Positions 29,869 to 39,456 of a stretch of 64,000 nt of DNA are shown here, in pieces. The stretch spans positions 1 to 64,000 of the forward strand of contig JARCRU010000103.1 of the NCBI GenBank assembly GCA_029850535.1, given 5' to 3'. The notes under the pieces are model-generated. The model was not told where the DNA came from and made no database searches. It worked only from the letters and a program-made list of their open reading frames with translations. A program made the translations under genes and the position numbers. This stretch comes from Actinomycetota bacterium. Its GTDB lineage: Bacteria > Actinomycetota > Acidimicrobiia > Acidimicrobiales > RAAP-2. How positions within the stretch are numbered: position 1 is the stretch's first letter; every line of letters starts with the position of its first letter.

Positions 29869-31506
29869 ATGGACACCATGAGCGACGAGATCGGTTTCTC
29901 CGAGGACCAGTTGGTCGGACTCACCCCCGAGCAACGAGAGGCGGTCACCTCCCCCGCCCGGCGCCTCCTCGTGCGGGCCACCGCCGGCTCGGGCAAGACC
30001 CACGTGTTGACCCTGCGCATCCAGCGTCGTATCGCCCTCGCGGAAGTCGACGCGGACCAGGTCCTCGCCATGACTTTCACGCGCAAGGCCGGTGACGTGC
30101 TGCGCCGGCGTCTCTTTCGATCGGGAATCCGTGACGTGCGCGCGGGCACCTTTCACCGGGCGGCCATGAACATCGTCAACGACTACCGACTCGACCATCA
30201 CCTCAAGCCCTTAACCATCGAGGCCAATCGCCGGCGCGTGGTCACCGTGCTCGCCCAGCAATTGCGCGACGACGGCGTGGTCAAACTTGACGAGTGGCAA
30301 CTGCCACGACTCGAGCAGGAGATCGGTTGGGCCCTCAGTCAAGGTTTCCACGGGGCCACCTACGCGCGCGCGGCGAAGAAGGCCCGACGCGACGCCCCCC
30401 TGGCGCCCGCCCTCTTCGCCGAGGTGCTCGATCGCTACGTGGGACTCTGTCGAAGTCGTGGCGTCCTCGACTTCGATCTCCTCTTGAGCGAGGCGATATC
30501 GCTGTTGCGCGACGACGTCAATGTGCGCGCGGCGTTCCGTCACCGCACCCGCGCACTCTTCGTCGACGAGACCCAGGACATGAACCCCCTGCAATTCATG
30601 TTGCTGGCCCAAATGGCGGGTGACGATCCCGACTTGTTCTGCGTCGGCGACCCGAATCAGTCCATCTACGGCTTCAACGGGGCGAACCCCCAGTTGCTGG
30701 GCGACATCATGCGAACGTGGCCCGACACGGTCGTGCTGGACCTGACCCGCAACCACCGCTCGACCGCGAACATCATCGCGGTCGCCAACACGCTGCTCGA
30801 ACCCGGTGCACGCGGCATCGTCCCCGCGCACGATGAGGGGGACGTGCCCCTCGTACGCGGATACGCCACCGACCTCGAGGAGGCCCAGCACGTCGCGACG
30901 TGGCTCTCCGTGCATCACCAGCCGGGCAGTCCGTGGAGCGCCATGGCGGTACTGGCGCGCACGAACGCTCAACTCGACGTCGTCCAGGGGGCGCTCGAGG
31001 CCGCCGGCATCCCCGCCGAGCGCCGCGGAGGCGAACACTCACCGGCCTCGGACCTCGTGGCGCCCGAGTCATTCTCTCGACGCGTGGAACACGAGAGCAC
31101 CGACGCGGTGGCCCTCTCCACCATCCATCGCTCCAAGGGACTCGAGTTCCAGCACGTGGTCACCGTGGGGTGGGCCGAGGGCCAACTCCCCCACTACAAC
31201 GCGACCACCCCCGAGGAACTCGCCGAGGAGCAGCGCCTGGCGTACGTCGCGCTGAGTCGCGCCGAGTCGAGCCTGCTGATCACCTGGAGCAAGGGTCGAA
31301 ATGATCCGCGTTTTGCCGATCGCGTCCCCTCGCGATTCCTCGGTCCCATCGACGAGGTGTTGCGCGAGATCGCTCAGCGCAACGAACCCGTCACCGGGGA
31401 ACGTCGTCGCCAACGACTCGACGCGATTCGTCGTGAACTCCAAACGGCCGCCCCGGAGTCCGAGGAGTCCCCCAACGTACTGGGTCGTTCCCGCACGACT
31501 ACGTGA
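29869..31506 (+). CDS. UvrD/Rep-type superfamily 1 helicase
   Basis: About 545 residues from ATG 29869 (or 29878); the open frame to 29212 is a shadow. SF1A motifs in order: LTPEQREAVTSPARRLLVRA (Q motif), TAGSGKTHVLT (Walker A), AMTFTRKA (Ia), LFVDETQDMNPLQF (II), GDPNQSIYGFNGA (III), LTRNHRSTANI (IV), STIHRSKGLEFQHV (V) and RLAYVALSRAES (VI). At 545 residues it is shorter than UvrD (about 720-750) and resembles the compact actinobacterial UvrD2/AdnB-like helicases without the C-terminal HRDC. It acts as a 3'-5' DNA helicase in repair. It is convergent with xth, overlapping by 8 bases. Confidence 0.9.
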   Translation: MDTMSDEIGFSEDQLVGLTPEQREAVTSPARRLLVRATAGSGKTHVLTLRIQRRIALAEVDADQVLAMTFTRKAGDVLRRRLFRSGIRDVRAGTFHRAAMNIVNDYRLDHHLKPLTIEANRRRVVTVLAQQLRDDGVVKLDEWQLPRLEQEIGWALSQGFHGATYARAAKKARRDAPLAPALFAEVLDRYVGLCRSRGVLDFDLLLSEAISLLRDDVNVRAAFRHRTRALFVDETQDMNPLQFMLLAQMAGDDPDLFCVGDPNQSIYGFNGANPQLLGDIMRTWPDTVVLDLTRNHRSTANIIAVANTLLEPGARGIVPAHDEGDVPLVRGYATDLEEAQHVATWLSVHHQPGSPWSAMAVLARTNAQLDVVQGALEAAGIPAERRGGEHSPASDLVAPESFSRRVEHESTDAVALSTIHRSKGLEFQHVVTVGWAEGQLPHYNATTPEELAEEQRLAYVALSRAESSLLITWSKGRNDPRFADRVPSRFLGPIDEVLREIAQRNEPVTGERRRQRLDAIRRELQTAAPESEESPNVLGRSRTTT

Positions 31507-32254
31507 GTTCCGCGACCACCGGTGCGTGGTCCGAGGGCTTCTCGCCCTTACGCGCGTCGCGGTCGACGTAGACGGCACTCACGCGCGAGGCCGTGGCCCG
31601 GTCACTCAAGAGGTAGTCAATGCGTAGTCCCCACCCGCGGTGAAACGATCCGTTTCGATAGTCCCACCACGTATAACACGGCTCGTCAGCGTGCAGAGAT
31701 CTGCCCAGGTCCACCAAGTCGGTCGCCAGCAGTGCTTCGAGAGCCTGGCGTTCAGGTGACGACACGTGGGTCGCGCCCACGAAGGCGGCGGGATCGTAGA
31801 CGTCAAGATCGCTGCGGGCGACATTGAAGTCGCCCCCGACAATGACGTACTGGTCGCGATCGCGACTGGCCAGAAGGGTCCGCAACGACTCGAACCATCG
31901 CAATTTGTAGGCGTAGTGCGGATCATCGAGTGCTCGACCGTTGGGGACGTAACACGAATAGACCCGCAGCCCCTCACACGTGGCACCAATGAACCTCGCC
32001 TCGTCGTCACCGTCGAGCCCACGTTGCACGTCACTCACACCAACGCGAGAGAGGATCGCTACTCCGTTCCACTGCCCCTGGCCGTAGTGTGCGGCCTCGT
32101 AACCCATGGTGCGCAACGCGGCGAAGGGGAATTTGTCGTCGTTCTGCTTGGTCTCTTGGATCAAGACAATGTCGGGGTCGTGTCGCTCGATCCACTCGCG
32201 CACGCGCGGCCACCTCGCCGTCAACGAATTGACGTTCCAGGTGGCAACCTTCAC
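31499..32254 (-). CDS. xth: Exodeoxyribonuclease III
   Basis: 251 residues, a standard ExoIII length. Catalytic motifs: ATWNVNSLTAR (Asn), IVLIQETKQ (metal Glu), GGDFNVAR (Asp/Asn), the WWDYRNGSFHRGWGLRIDYLL segment and the final SDHAPV (His). It is an AP endonuclease and 3' phosphodiesterase in base-excision repair. Its start overlaps the fabZ stop by 4 bases, so it is the last gene of the kgd operon. Confidence 0.92.
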   Translation of the reverse strand: MKVATWNVNSLTARWPRVREWIERHDPDIVLIQETKQNDDKFPFAALRTMGYEAAHYGQGQWNGVAILSRVGVSDVQRGLDGDDEARFIGATCEGLRVYSCYVPNGRALDDPHYAYKLRWFESLRTLLASRDRDQYVIVGGDFNVARSDLDVYDPAAFVGATHVSSPERQALEALLATDLVDLGRSLHADEPCYTWWDYRNGSFHRGWGLRIDYLLSDRATASRVSAVYVDRDARKGEKPSDHAPVVAELT

Positions 32255-32685
32255 GGCGCGTCGGCGAGGATGAAGAGCAGGTCAGCCTCGAGCGCCACGT
32301 GGCCCTCCACTGAGGCGCGTCCGTGCCCCTTGCCGCCACGCGCCGAGAGCCGCGTCATCTCACACTCGAGCAACAGGGTGTCGCCCGGCAGCACTTGTCG
32401 GCGAAAGCGGGCGTTCTCGACGCCGCCAAAGAGTGGCAGGCGCCCCGCGAAACGCTCGTCGCTCAACACCGCCACGGCACCCACCTGGGCCACCGCCTCG
32501 AGCATCAGCACTCCCGGCGTCGTGGGACGACCCGGGAAGTGACCAGCGAAGAACCACTCCTCGCCGGTCAGGGTCCAGTTCCCACTAGCGCGTACCCCCG
32601 GCTCGATACTCACCAACCGGTCGATCAACAAGAACGGTGACCGGTGCGGAATCCAATCCTCGGGATTCAGGGAGTACTCGTTCAC
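32251..32685 (-). CDS. fabZ: 3-hydroxyacyl-ACP dehydratase (FabZ-like hotdog protein)
   Basis: 144 residues with the FabZ motif FFAGHFPGRPTTPGVLMLEAVAQ, where the His and Glu are the catalytic pair, and LLIDRLVSIEPG near the N-terminus. The enzyme dehydrates 3-hydroxyacyl-ACP in fatty acid synthesis. FabZ is less usual in Actinomycetota with a type I synthase, so the presence of this gene suggests a type II system. It overlaps both neighbours by 4 bases (the NYN-S1 gene and xth). Confidence 0.87.
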   Translation of the reverse strand: MNEYSLNPEDWIPHRSPFLLIDRLVSIEPGVRASGNWTLTGEEWFFAGHFPGRPTTPGVLMLEAVAQVGAVAVLSDERFAGRLPLFGGVENARFRRQVLPGDTLLLECEMTRLSARGGKGHGRASVEGHVALEADLLFILADAP

Positions 32686-33827
32686 GTCAGCGCCAGTTCC
32701 GCGATGCGGCGTTCACTGTCCACCGTCACCAAACGAAAAGTCCGTTGGTCGCCTCGCTTCAAGACATCGCGAGCTCGCGCGGGTGCGGGATCGCCGAGCG
32801 ACGTCGTGGGGGCGTAGCACTCGATGGGGGTGGCATTCTTCATCGTCACCTGAATGACGGCGCCGTGCGAAGTGAAGGCGACGACCTCGCCGGTCAACGT
32901 CGCTCCAATCTTGAAGTGCTTGACGAAGGCCGCGAATCCGCCTTCGGGGTTGACTGGTTGGCGGCCGCGACGAAGTGCAACCGCCGGTGCGAGCTCCGGC
33001 GTCGACGCGGCGGGCGCGGGGGTTGAGGCGACGGGCGCGGGGGTTGAGGCGACGGGCGCCTTCTTGACCAAGGCCTTCTTGACCGTCGTCGCCTTCTTCG
33101 CGACGCGCGTGGTCTTGACCGGCGTCAGTGTGTCGCCCGGCGTCAGGTCGCCCCTGGACCCCTTGGCGGCCCGAGGTTCCTTGGGCGCTTTGGCCTCCTT
33201 GACGTCGGGCCCCGCCATCTTCCTCGCTGCCCTGGCGGGAGCGGCCGGAGCCTTGGTGATCTCCTCGGTCTTGACGACCGTTCGCTTAGCGGCACGAGGC
33301 GCCTTGACCGGCGTGAGCGTGTCACCAATCGCCGGCACCACTCCCTCGGGCAACTCGACCGCCAATTTCTTGACCGCGCGCGTGGCGCGAGCGGACTTGA
33401 CTCCGCGCACCGGAAGTCGTTCGGTGAACACCCAGCCCACCCCCTTGACCGGCTTGCCGCCGATCAGGCGACCCGTGTCAAAGAGCCACGGGTACTGCTC
33501 GTGGAATTCTTGGAAGGAGTCGTTCGACAGCACCACGGCACCGATACGTTGAGCGATCTTCAAGATAAAGGCATCGCCGCGACCCACCGCCCCCGCGGGA
33601 GGGGTGACGATCTCACCCGCGATTTCGGCCTCCTTGAAGCGGGCACGCTCCGCGGCGGCCACGCGGTGTTCGAAACTGGCGTCGACCACCACGATCACGT
33701 CCGCGTGGTCGTACTCGTCGAGGAAGGCGCGTACCGCGTCATCGAGTTGCACGAGGCTCGGAATAGTGCGCCCCTCGGTGGCCAGATTGGAGCCGTCCAC
33801 GACCACTCGAATAGTGGGGCGCTTCAT
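32682..33827 (-). CDS. NYN-domain ribonuclease with basic linker and S1 domain
   Basis: 381 residues in three parts. Residues 1-140 form a Zc3h12a-like NYN nuclease: VVVDGSNLATEG, VIVVVDASFEHR and GRGDAFILKIAQRIGAVVLSNDSF supply the acidic metal residues. Residues about 145-290 are a low-complexity Lys/Ala/Pro/Thr linker with two copies of GDTLTPVK. Residues about 300-381 are an S1 RNA-binding domain (IGATLTGEVVAFTSHGAVIQV, then the KRGDQRTFRLVTVD segment). It probably cleaves RNA, with the S1 and basic linker giving affinity. It lies between kgd and fabZ with 4-base overlaps. Confidence 0.8.
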   Translation of the reverse strand: MKRPTIRVVVDGSNLATEGRTIPSLVQLDDAVRAFLDEYDHADVIVVVDASFEHRVAAAERARFKEAEIAGEIVTPPAGAVGRGDAFILKIAQRIGAVVLSNDSFQEFHEQYPWLFDTGRLIGGKPVKGVGWVFTERLPVRGVKSARATRAVKKLAVELPEGVVPAIGDTLTPVKAPRAAKRTVVKTEEITKAPAAPARAARKMAGPDVKEAKAPKEPRAAKGSRGDLTPGDTLTPVKTTRVAKKATTVKKALVKKAPVASTPAPVASTPAPAASTPELAPAVALRRGRQPVNPEGGFAAFVKHFKIGATLTGEVVAFTSHGAVIQVTMKNATPIECYAPTTSLGDPAPARARDVLKRGDQRTFRLVTVDSERRIAELALT

Positions 33828-36800
33828 TGCAGCGCTCGCACGAGCAAGTCGGCCTGTTCGGCCTCATGGACCAGGTGCGAACCCGTCGCCGGACTCGCCG
33901 ACTCGGCACGCGCCACGTGGCGCACGGTGGTGTCACGCAAGGACTTGTGCATTTGAAGGTGCACGAACGGCCACGGTCCCATGTTCTCGGGCTCCTCCTG
34001 GAGCCAGAACACCTCGTCGGCGTTCGGGTACGAGGCGAGAATCGCCTCAATATCCTCCACCGGCCACGGGTAGATCTGTTCGACACGCACCACTGCGACG
34101 TTGCGCAGGGCAAGTTCGTTGCGACGAGCCAGAGCCTCGTGCGACACCTTGCCACTGGCCAGCACGACGCGCGTCACCGCCGAACGATCCTCGACGACGT
34201 CGTCGAGGACGCGCAGGAAGGAACCGCGCTCGAAGGACTCGAGAGGTGAACGAGTTTGCACCGCTCGTAACATCGACTTCGGCGTGAAGACGATCAGAGG
34301 CGTCACGTGCTCACGGCGAACTTGGCTGCGCAGGAGATGGAAGTACTGGGCGCCGGTGGTGGGCTGGGCGACTCGAATATTATTGCGCGCACACAACGAC
34401 AAGAATCGTTCGATGCGCCCACTGGAGTGCTCGGGACCCTGACCCTCGTAGCCGTGGGGCAACAGCATCACCAGTCCGGCGGTCTGTCCCCACTTGTCCT
34501 CGGCGGCGACCAAGAAATTGTCGATGATGATCTCGGCGCCATTGACGAAGTCACCGAACTGCGCCTCCCACATCACGAGGGAGTCATTGGACTCCACCGA
34601 ATATCCGTACTCGAAGGCCAGCGCCGCGTACTCACTCAAGAACGAGTCGCGCACCGTAAAGAAACCCGGCGAGTTGAGGTTCGCCAGGGGTACGTACTGC
34701 GAACCATTGTCGTAGTCGATGAGGGCCGCGTGACGATGCGAGAAGGTACCGCGACGCGAGTCCTGTCCCATCAAACGAACGTTGGTTCCCTCCAAGGTGA
34801 GCGACCCGAACGCCAGAGCTTCGGCGAGGGCCCAGTCGACCTCGCCCGTGTCGAGTAGGGCGCGACGTTGGGCGAACTGGCGCTCGAGCTTGGGGTGGAT
34901 GGTGAAATCCTCGGGCGCCGACATCGTCACGCGAGCGATCTCGAGCAGTCGGTCCTTCGCGACACCGGTCTCGGGCGCGGGCACGTCGACTGGAATATCC
35001 GCGACGGGGACTTGTTCGAGCTCCGGCACCGGGACGGTGCGAACTTCGTCGAGCACACTCTGGAGGCGCTCATTGAACTGATCGAGCGCCAGTTCCGCGT
35101 CCTGCATGGTCATGTCACCGCGACGGATCAGCGTCTCGGTGTAGGCCTTGCGCACCGATCGCATCTGGTCGATGATCTTGTACATCTGCGGTTGGGTGTA
35201 ACTGGGATCGTCGCCCTCGTTATGCCCGTGGCGGCGGTAGCACACGATGTCGATCACGACGTCGCGGTGAAACTCCTGGCGATAGTCGAAGGCCAGTCGC
35301 GCCACTCGCGCGCAGGCCTCGGGGTCGTCGCCGTTGACGTGCAGCACCGGCGCCTGGATCATCTTGGCGATGTCGGTCGGGTAGAAGCTCGATCGCGCCG
35401 ACTCCGGTGCCGTGGTGAAGCCCACTTGGTTGTTGATCACGATATGCACCGCGCCGCCCACCCGGTACCCCGAGAGTTGCGAGAGATTGAGGGTCTCGGC
35501 CACGACACCCTGGCCGGCGAAGGCGGCGTCGCCGTGCACGAGGATGGGCAGGTACGGGAAGTGATCGGGGCCGACGATCCAGTTCGTACCGTCACTCGGG
35601 CGCACGACCTGATCCTGCTTGGCGCGCACGATGCCCTCGACCACGGGGCTGACCGCTTCGAGGTGCGAGGGATTCGACGCCATCGACACCACGATGCTGG
35701 CACCGTTGGCGTTCTGGTAGACGCCGCGAGCACCCTTGTGGTACTTGACGTCACCGCTGCCCTGGACGCTCTCGGGATCGAGATTGCCTTCGAATTCCGA
35801 GAAGATGTCGCTATAGGACTTACCCACCACGTTGGCGAGCACGTTGAGTCGTCCGCGGTGCGCCATGGCGATGACCGATTCACGCACTCCCACGTCAGCG
35901 GCAGCGTCGAGGATCGTCTGTAGGGCCACGATGGTGGACTCGCCACCCTCGAGGCCGAAGCGCTTCTGTCCGACGTAGCGCGAGTGCAGGAATCGCTCGA
36001 AGACCTCGGACTCGTTGAGGGCGTTGAGGATGTGACGCTGCTGCTCCACCGGGGTGACGTTCTTCACCCCTTCCACGCGTTCTTGGATCCAGCGCTTCTG
36101 CTCGGGGTCCATGATGTGGCCGTACTCGATGCCCGTCGTGCGACAGTAGGCGTCACGCAGGATCGAGAGAATCTCTTCGAGAGTCGCCTCGGTGCGTCCG
36201 GCCAGGCCGTCCACGACGAAAGTGCGCTGCAGGTCCCAGATCGAGAGCCCGTAACTGGCGAGGTCCAACTCGGGGTGCAGGGCCGGGGGCTCGGTGTTGA
36301 GCGGGTCGAGGTGCGCGTTGAGGTGACCGCGCACGCGAAACATATTGATGAGTTCCTGCACGCGAATCTGCTTCAGGACGTTGTCGTGGTCGTTGACTCC
36401 ACTGGCACTGCGCAGATCCTTGGACCAGCGTGCGGGCTCGTAGGGGATACCCAGCGATTCGAAGACGTCGTCGTAGAAACGGTGCGAACCAGTGAGGCAT
36501 TCGGCCACGTACTTCAAGAAGAGGCCCGACTCCGCGCCTTGAATGATGCGGTGGTCGTAGGTGGAGGTGAGGGTCATGATCTTGCCCACCCCGAGTTCGG
36601 CGAGCGCGTGAGGGTCAGCCGCCTCGAATCCGGCGGGCCAGGCGAGCGCGCCCACTCCGAAAATGGCGCCCTGGCCCGGCATGAGTCGTGGCACCGACTG
36701 AACGGTACCCAGCGTGCCCGGATTGGTGAGTGAACAGGTGGCCCCGACGAAGTCGTCCGCCCCGAAGGTGGCGTTATGCACCTTGCGCACGAGTTCCTCG

Positions 36801-37429
36801 TAGGCGAGCAGGAACTCTCGGAAATCTTTGGTGTCGGCGTCGCGAATGACGGGCACGAGGAGGTTGCGCGTCCCGTCGGGCCGCTCGACGTCCACCGCCA
36901 ACCCGAGCCCGACGTGCTCGTGGCGAATGACTCCGGGTGTGCCCTTGGCGTCGACGGCGTCGACGAAGGTCGCGTTCATCGACGGGATCTTCTTCAGTCC
37001 TTGGATGATGGCGAAGGCGATGAGGTGAGTGAAGGAGACCTTGGCCCCGGTGGTGCGGGCGAGCGATTCGTTGAGCGACGCGCGATTGATCTCGAGCAGA
37101 CGAGCCGCCACGGTGCGCACGCTGGTCGCGGTGGGTACGGCGAGGGAGGCCTCCATGTTCGAGACGATGCGCGCGGCCGCGCCGCGCAGGGGTGTCGCTT
37201 CAGGGTTCACCTCGAGCACCTTGGGCGCCGGTGTCGCCACCACCGCGTGGGTGGTGGTCACGGTGGGGACCGCGGATCGCTGGTAGTCGGCGAAGAATTC
37301 GCGCCAACTGGGAGACACCGTCGTCGGGTCCTGCAAGAACCGGTCGTACATGTCATCGACTAACCACGCGTTGGGCCCAAATGAACCCTTGTGGGGTGAG
37401 GAAACGGGGGAATCGGGAGGAGTCGTCAC
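33824..37429 (-). CDS. kgd: Multifunctional 2-oxoglutarate metabolism enzyme (KGD)
   Basis: 1201 residues from GTG 37429 (the frame is open further upstream as a shadow), close to the mycobacterial KGD. The N-terminal GSFGPNAWLVDDMYDRFLQD helix is followed by an Ala/Pro/Thr linker, the E2-like succinyltransferase domain (about 85-320, with DHRIIQG, His293) and the full thiamine-dependent E1 (GDAAFAGQGVVAETLN, NNQVGFTTAP, LPHGYEGQGPEHSSGR). The lipoyl domain is absent, as in other actinobacterial KGDs, which borrow it from the pyruvate complex. It is the first gene of an operon with 4-base overlaps to the NYN-S1 nuclease, fabZ and xth. Confidence 0.95.
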   Translation of the reverse strand: MTTPPDSPVSSPHKGSFGPNAWLVDDMYDRFLQDPTTVSPSWREFFADYQRSAVPTVTTTHAVVATPAPKVLEVNPEATPLRGAAARIVSNMEASLAVPTATSVRTVAARLLEINRASLNESLARTTGAKVSFTHLIAFAIIQGLKKIPSMNATFVDAVDAKGTPGVIRHEHVGLGLAVDVERPDGTRNLLVPVIRDADTKDFREFLLAYEELVRKVHNATFGADDFVGATCSLTNPGTLGTVQSVPRLMPGQGAIFGVGALAWPAGFEAADPHALAELGVGKIMTLTSTYDHRIIQGAESGLFLKYVAECLTGSHRFYDDVFESLGIPYEPARWSKDLRSASGVNDHDNVLKQIRVQELINMFRVRGHLNAHLDPLNTEPPALHPELDLASYGLSIWDLQRTFVVDGLAGRTEATLEEILSILRDAYCRTTGIEYGHIMDPEQKRWIQERVEGVKNVTPVEQQRHILNALNESEVFERFLHSRYVGQKRFGLEGGESTIVALQTILDAAADVGVRESVIAMAHRGRLNVLANVVGKSYSDIFSEFEGNLDPESVQGSGDVKYHKGARGVYQNANGASIVVSMASNPSHLEAVSPVVEGIVRAKQDQVVRPSDGTNWIVGPDHFPYLPILVHGDAAFAGQGVVAETLNLSQLSGYRVGGAVHIVINNQVGFTTAPESARSSFYPTDIAKMIQAPVLHVNGDDPEACARVARLAFDYRQEFHRDVVIDIVCYRRHGHNEGDDPSYTQPQMYKIIDQMRSVRKAYTETLIRRGDMTMQDAELALDQFNERLQSVLDEVRTVPVPELEQVPVADIPVDVPAPETGVAKDRLLEIARVTMSAPEDFTIHPKLERQFAQRRALLDTGEVDWALAEALAFGSLTLEGTNVRLMGQDSRRGTFSHRHAALIDYDNGSQYVPLANLNSPGFFTVRDSFLSEYAALAFEYGYSVESNDSLVMWEAQFGDFVNGAEIIIDNFLVAAEDKWGQTAGLVMLLPHGYEGQGPEHSSGRIERFLSLCARNNIRVAQPTTGAQYFHLLRSQVRREHVTPLIVFTPKSMLRAVQTRSPLESFERGSFLRVLDDVVEDRSAVTRVVLASGKVSHEALARRNELALRNVAVVRVEQIYPWPVEDIEAILASYPNADEVFWLQEEPENMGPWPFVHLQMHKSLRDTTVRHVARAESASPATGSHLVHEAEQADLLVRALQ

Positions 37430-37536
37430 GTGGTCCAGCCTAATTGGAAACACTCGGTGACCTGATTGAGAAGCCCTCGTCGGAGTTACCCGTTCGCGGT
37501 GCCAATTTTGTTGCGATGAACGGGTAACTTGGCACC

Positions 37537-38343
37537 GTGCACGGAGCCCCCACCCCCTCGGGACTGCACTACCTCGACCCGTCACCGCTCGGAGCCCTCG
37601 CGCTCGCCCAACGTCGCGTCGACAATCCTCGCGCGACCGTGGTGGCGATCCACGGCGGACTCGACCGGGCCGCATCTTTCACTCGACTCAGCCGACGTCT
37701 CGAGGGCTTTGACGTGGTCGCCTACGACCGGCGCGGCTACCAGAGGTCACGCTCCCTGGGTCCGGGGAACCTCGAGGATCACGTGAGCGATCTCGAGCGC
37801 GTCATTAATTGGGCGAGCGTCAAGGGCCCGGTCATTCTCTTTGGCCACAGCTTCGGCGGACTGGTGGCCATGACGCTGGTCGCTCGCCACCACCACGTGG
37901 CCGACGTCGTGGTGGCCTACGAATCACCCCTGCCCTGGATCCTCGCACGGCCCTCGCCCACCCCGGCGCCCGGCGAGAACCCTGCTCTCGATGCCGAACG
38001 CTTCTTTCGCCGCGTGGTCTCCGACGCTTCGTGGGAACGACTCAGCCCCGCCGAGCGCGAGTCGCGACGCCTCGATGGTCCCGCGCTCCACGCGGATCTC
38101 ACGGCCATGACCGGACCCCTGGCACCGTTTGAACTCGACGACGTACACGTGCCCGTGCGCTATCTCTTCGGTGATCAGCGTGCGGGTGCGTACTATCAGG
38201 CGCTGGCCCGGCGCCTGGACTCGATAAGCGCCTCCTTCTCGAGTCGTGAACTCGTCGGCGCCCAGCACGGCGCGCACCTCTCGCACCCGGACCTTCTGGC
38301 ATTCGAGGTGCGCAGTGCCTTTGAGCACTTACACGTCACCTAA
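37537..38343 (+). CDS. Alpha/beta hydrolase
   Basis: 268 residues from GTG 37537. Motifs: VVAIHGGLDRAASF, VVAYDRRGYQRSR, the nucleophile elbow LFGHSFGGLVAM and a late His in GAQHGAHLSHPD. It is divergent from kgd and convergent with rnhB, overlapping it by 8 bases. The substrate is unknown; the elbow and the RRG motif are typical of lactonase, esterase and haloperoxidase-like members. Confidence 0.8.
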   Translation: MHGAPTPSGLHYLDPSPLGALALAQRRVDNPRATVVAIHGGLDRAASFTRLSRRLEGFDVVAYDRRGYQRSRSLGPGNLEDHVSDLERVINWASVKGPVILFGHSFGGLVAMTLVARHHHVADVVVAYESPLPWILARPSPTPAPGENPALDAERFFRRVVSDASWERLSPAERESRRLDGPALHADLTAMTGPLAPFELDDVHVPVRYLFGDQRAGAYYQALARRLDSISASFSSRELVGAQHGAHLSHPDLLAFEVRSAFEHLHVT

Positions 38344-39031
38344 CCCCCTCTTCATTCGTCGCCGCGGGGCCGCTACGTTGCGGTAGTTTCCACGACACGC
38401 GGTGCAAGTCACTCGGGCCGAGTCGTCGCAGGGCCGCCAGGTGCGCCGGCGTGGCGTAGCCCTTGTTGCTCTCGATGTCGTAACCGGGTGCACCACGCGC
38501 CAGTTCAGTGACCAACTGGTCACGATGCACCTTGGCGAACACGCTGGCCGCGGCCACGGACGCGCACGTCACGTCGGCCTTGATCCGCGTGCGCACGCTG
38601 GCCACCTCGACCTCGGGGTAGGGCGGCGCGAGGAGGGAGTCCTCCGCCCGACTCAGCCAGTCGTGGGCACCGTCGAGGATGATCACCTCGGGCGACAACG
38701 TCAACGCCGCCAGCGCTCGTCGCCCCGCTAATCGCAACGCCGCGGTGAGTCCGAATTCGTCAATCTCGCGCGCGCTCGCTTGCGCGACCGCCACATCGCT
38801 CACCCACTCACGTAGTGGTTCGATCAGCGCGTCGCGAGACTGCGACCGTAGAAGCTTGGAGTCGCGAAGCCCCGCGGGGAACGTTGTCACCGACGAGTCG
38901 ATCACCACCACGCCCACGCAGCACGGTCCGAACACGCTGCCGCGACCGACTTCATCGATGGCCCCCACCCACCGAAAGCCCTCAGTACAGAGTGCCCTCT
39001 CCAGTTCGAGGTGGGGCGACGCAGTGCTCAT
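38336..39031 (-). CDS. rnhB: Ribonuclease HII
   Basis: 231 residues from ATG 39031; the frame extends upstream as a shadow. Active-site motifs: VGAIDEVGRGSVFGP (Asp and Glu), LRDSKLL, VIILDGAHDWL (Asp) and KADVTCASVAAASVFAKVHRD (Asp), plus YDIESNKGYATPAHLAAL. The SNKGY motif is standard for type 2 enzymes, which remove single ribonucleotides from DNA. Monocistronic. Confidence 0.92.
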   Translation of the reverse strand: MSTASPHLELERALCTEGFRWVGAIDEVGRGSVFGPCCVGVVVIDSSVTTFPAGLRDSKLLRSQSRDALIEPLREWVSDVAVAQASAREIDEFGLTAALRLAGRRALAALTLSPEVIILDGAHDWLSRAEDSLLAPPYPEVEVASVRTRIKADVTCASVAAASVFAKVHRDQLVTELARGAPGYDIESNKGYATPAHLAALRRLGPSDLHRVSWKLPQRSGPAATNEEGVR

Positions 39032-39456
39032 TGTGGTCGAGCGAAGCGTAGGGGTCGATCGTTCATCGAACTCAAGTCTCGCCCACGATCGCCCGCCGAC
39101 ACGGCACCGACGGAGCGGGCCTTGGGCTTCGTGAAGGGAGGACGAAAGGGTCACCTCATCGTTAGGGTCCGCACGAACACTCGTTTGACCCCTAACGAGT
39201 CCTTACTTTGTTAGTTGGGCTCCGACGTGCACCTACGAGGTCAGTTCCCACGTCATCCCTTATTTCTTAAGGAAAGACATCGTTGTCGATCAGAAAATCG
39301 AGTGACAATATGACGATTTCTTCTTGGTTAATTCTTACGATCTTCACATACTTGCCTTGTGAAACGTACCTCTCACCGATACAGTGGCATCCAGCCCGTC
39401 TTACTGATGGGTAGGTTCAATTAACCACTTCGGTGGTCTAGGGAGGCAATAACACT
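39032..39456. other. 425-base gap upstream of the peptide transporter
   Basis: No gene is seen. The sequence becomes AT-richer from about 39250 and should hold the transporter promoter. At 39424-39437 ACCAC-TTCG-GTGGT forms a hairpin with a very stable C(UUCG)G loop, about 10 bases before the ribosome binding site AGGGAGG of the binding-protein gene. It may protect the abundant binding-protein message from decay. Confidence 0.55.

Noticed and set aside
34868-35923. 351-codon plus-strand frame inside kgd
   Set aside because: Antisense shadow of a highly conserved gene; no RBS, His/Val/Asp-rich composition.
37430-37675. N-terminal extension of KGD
   Set aside because: Family proteins begin near the GSFGPNAWLV segment; the extra part is basic shadow sequence over the divergent hydrolase gene.
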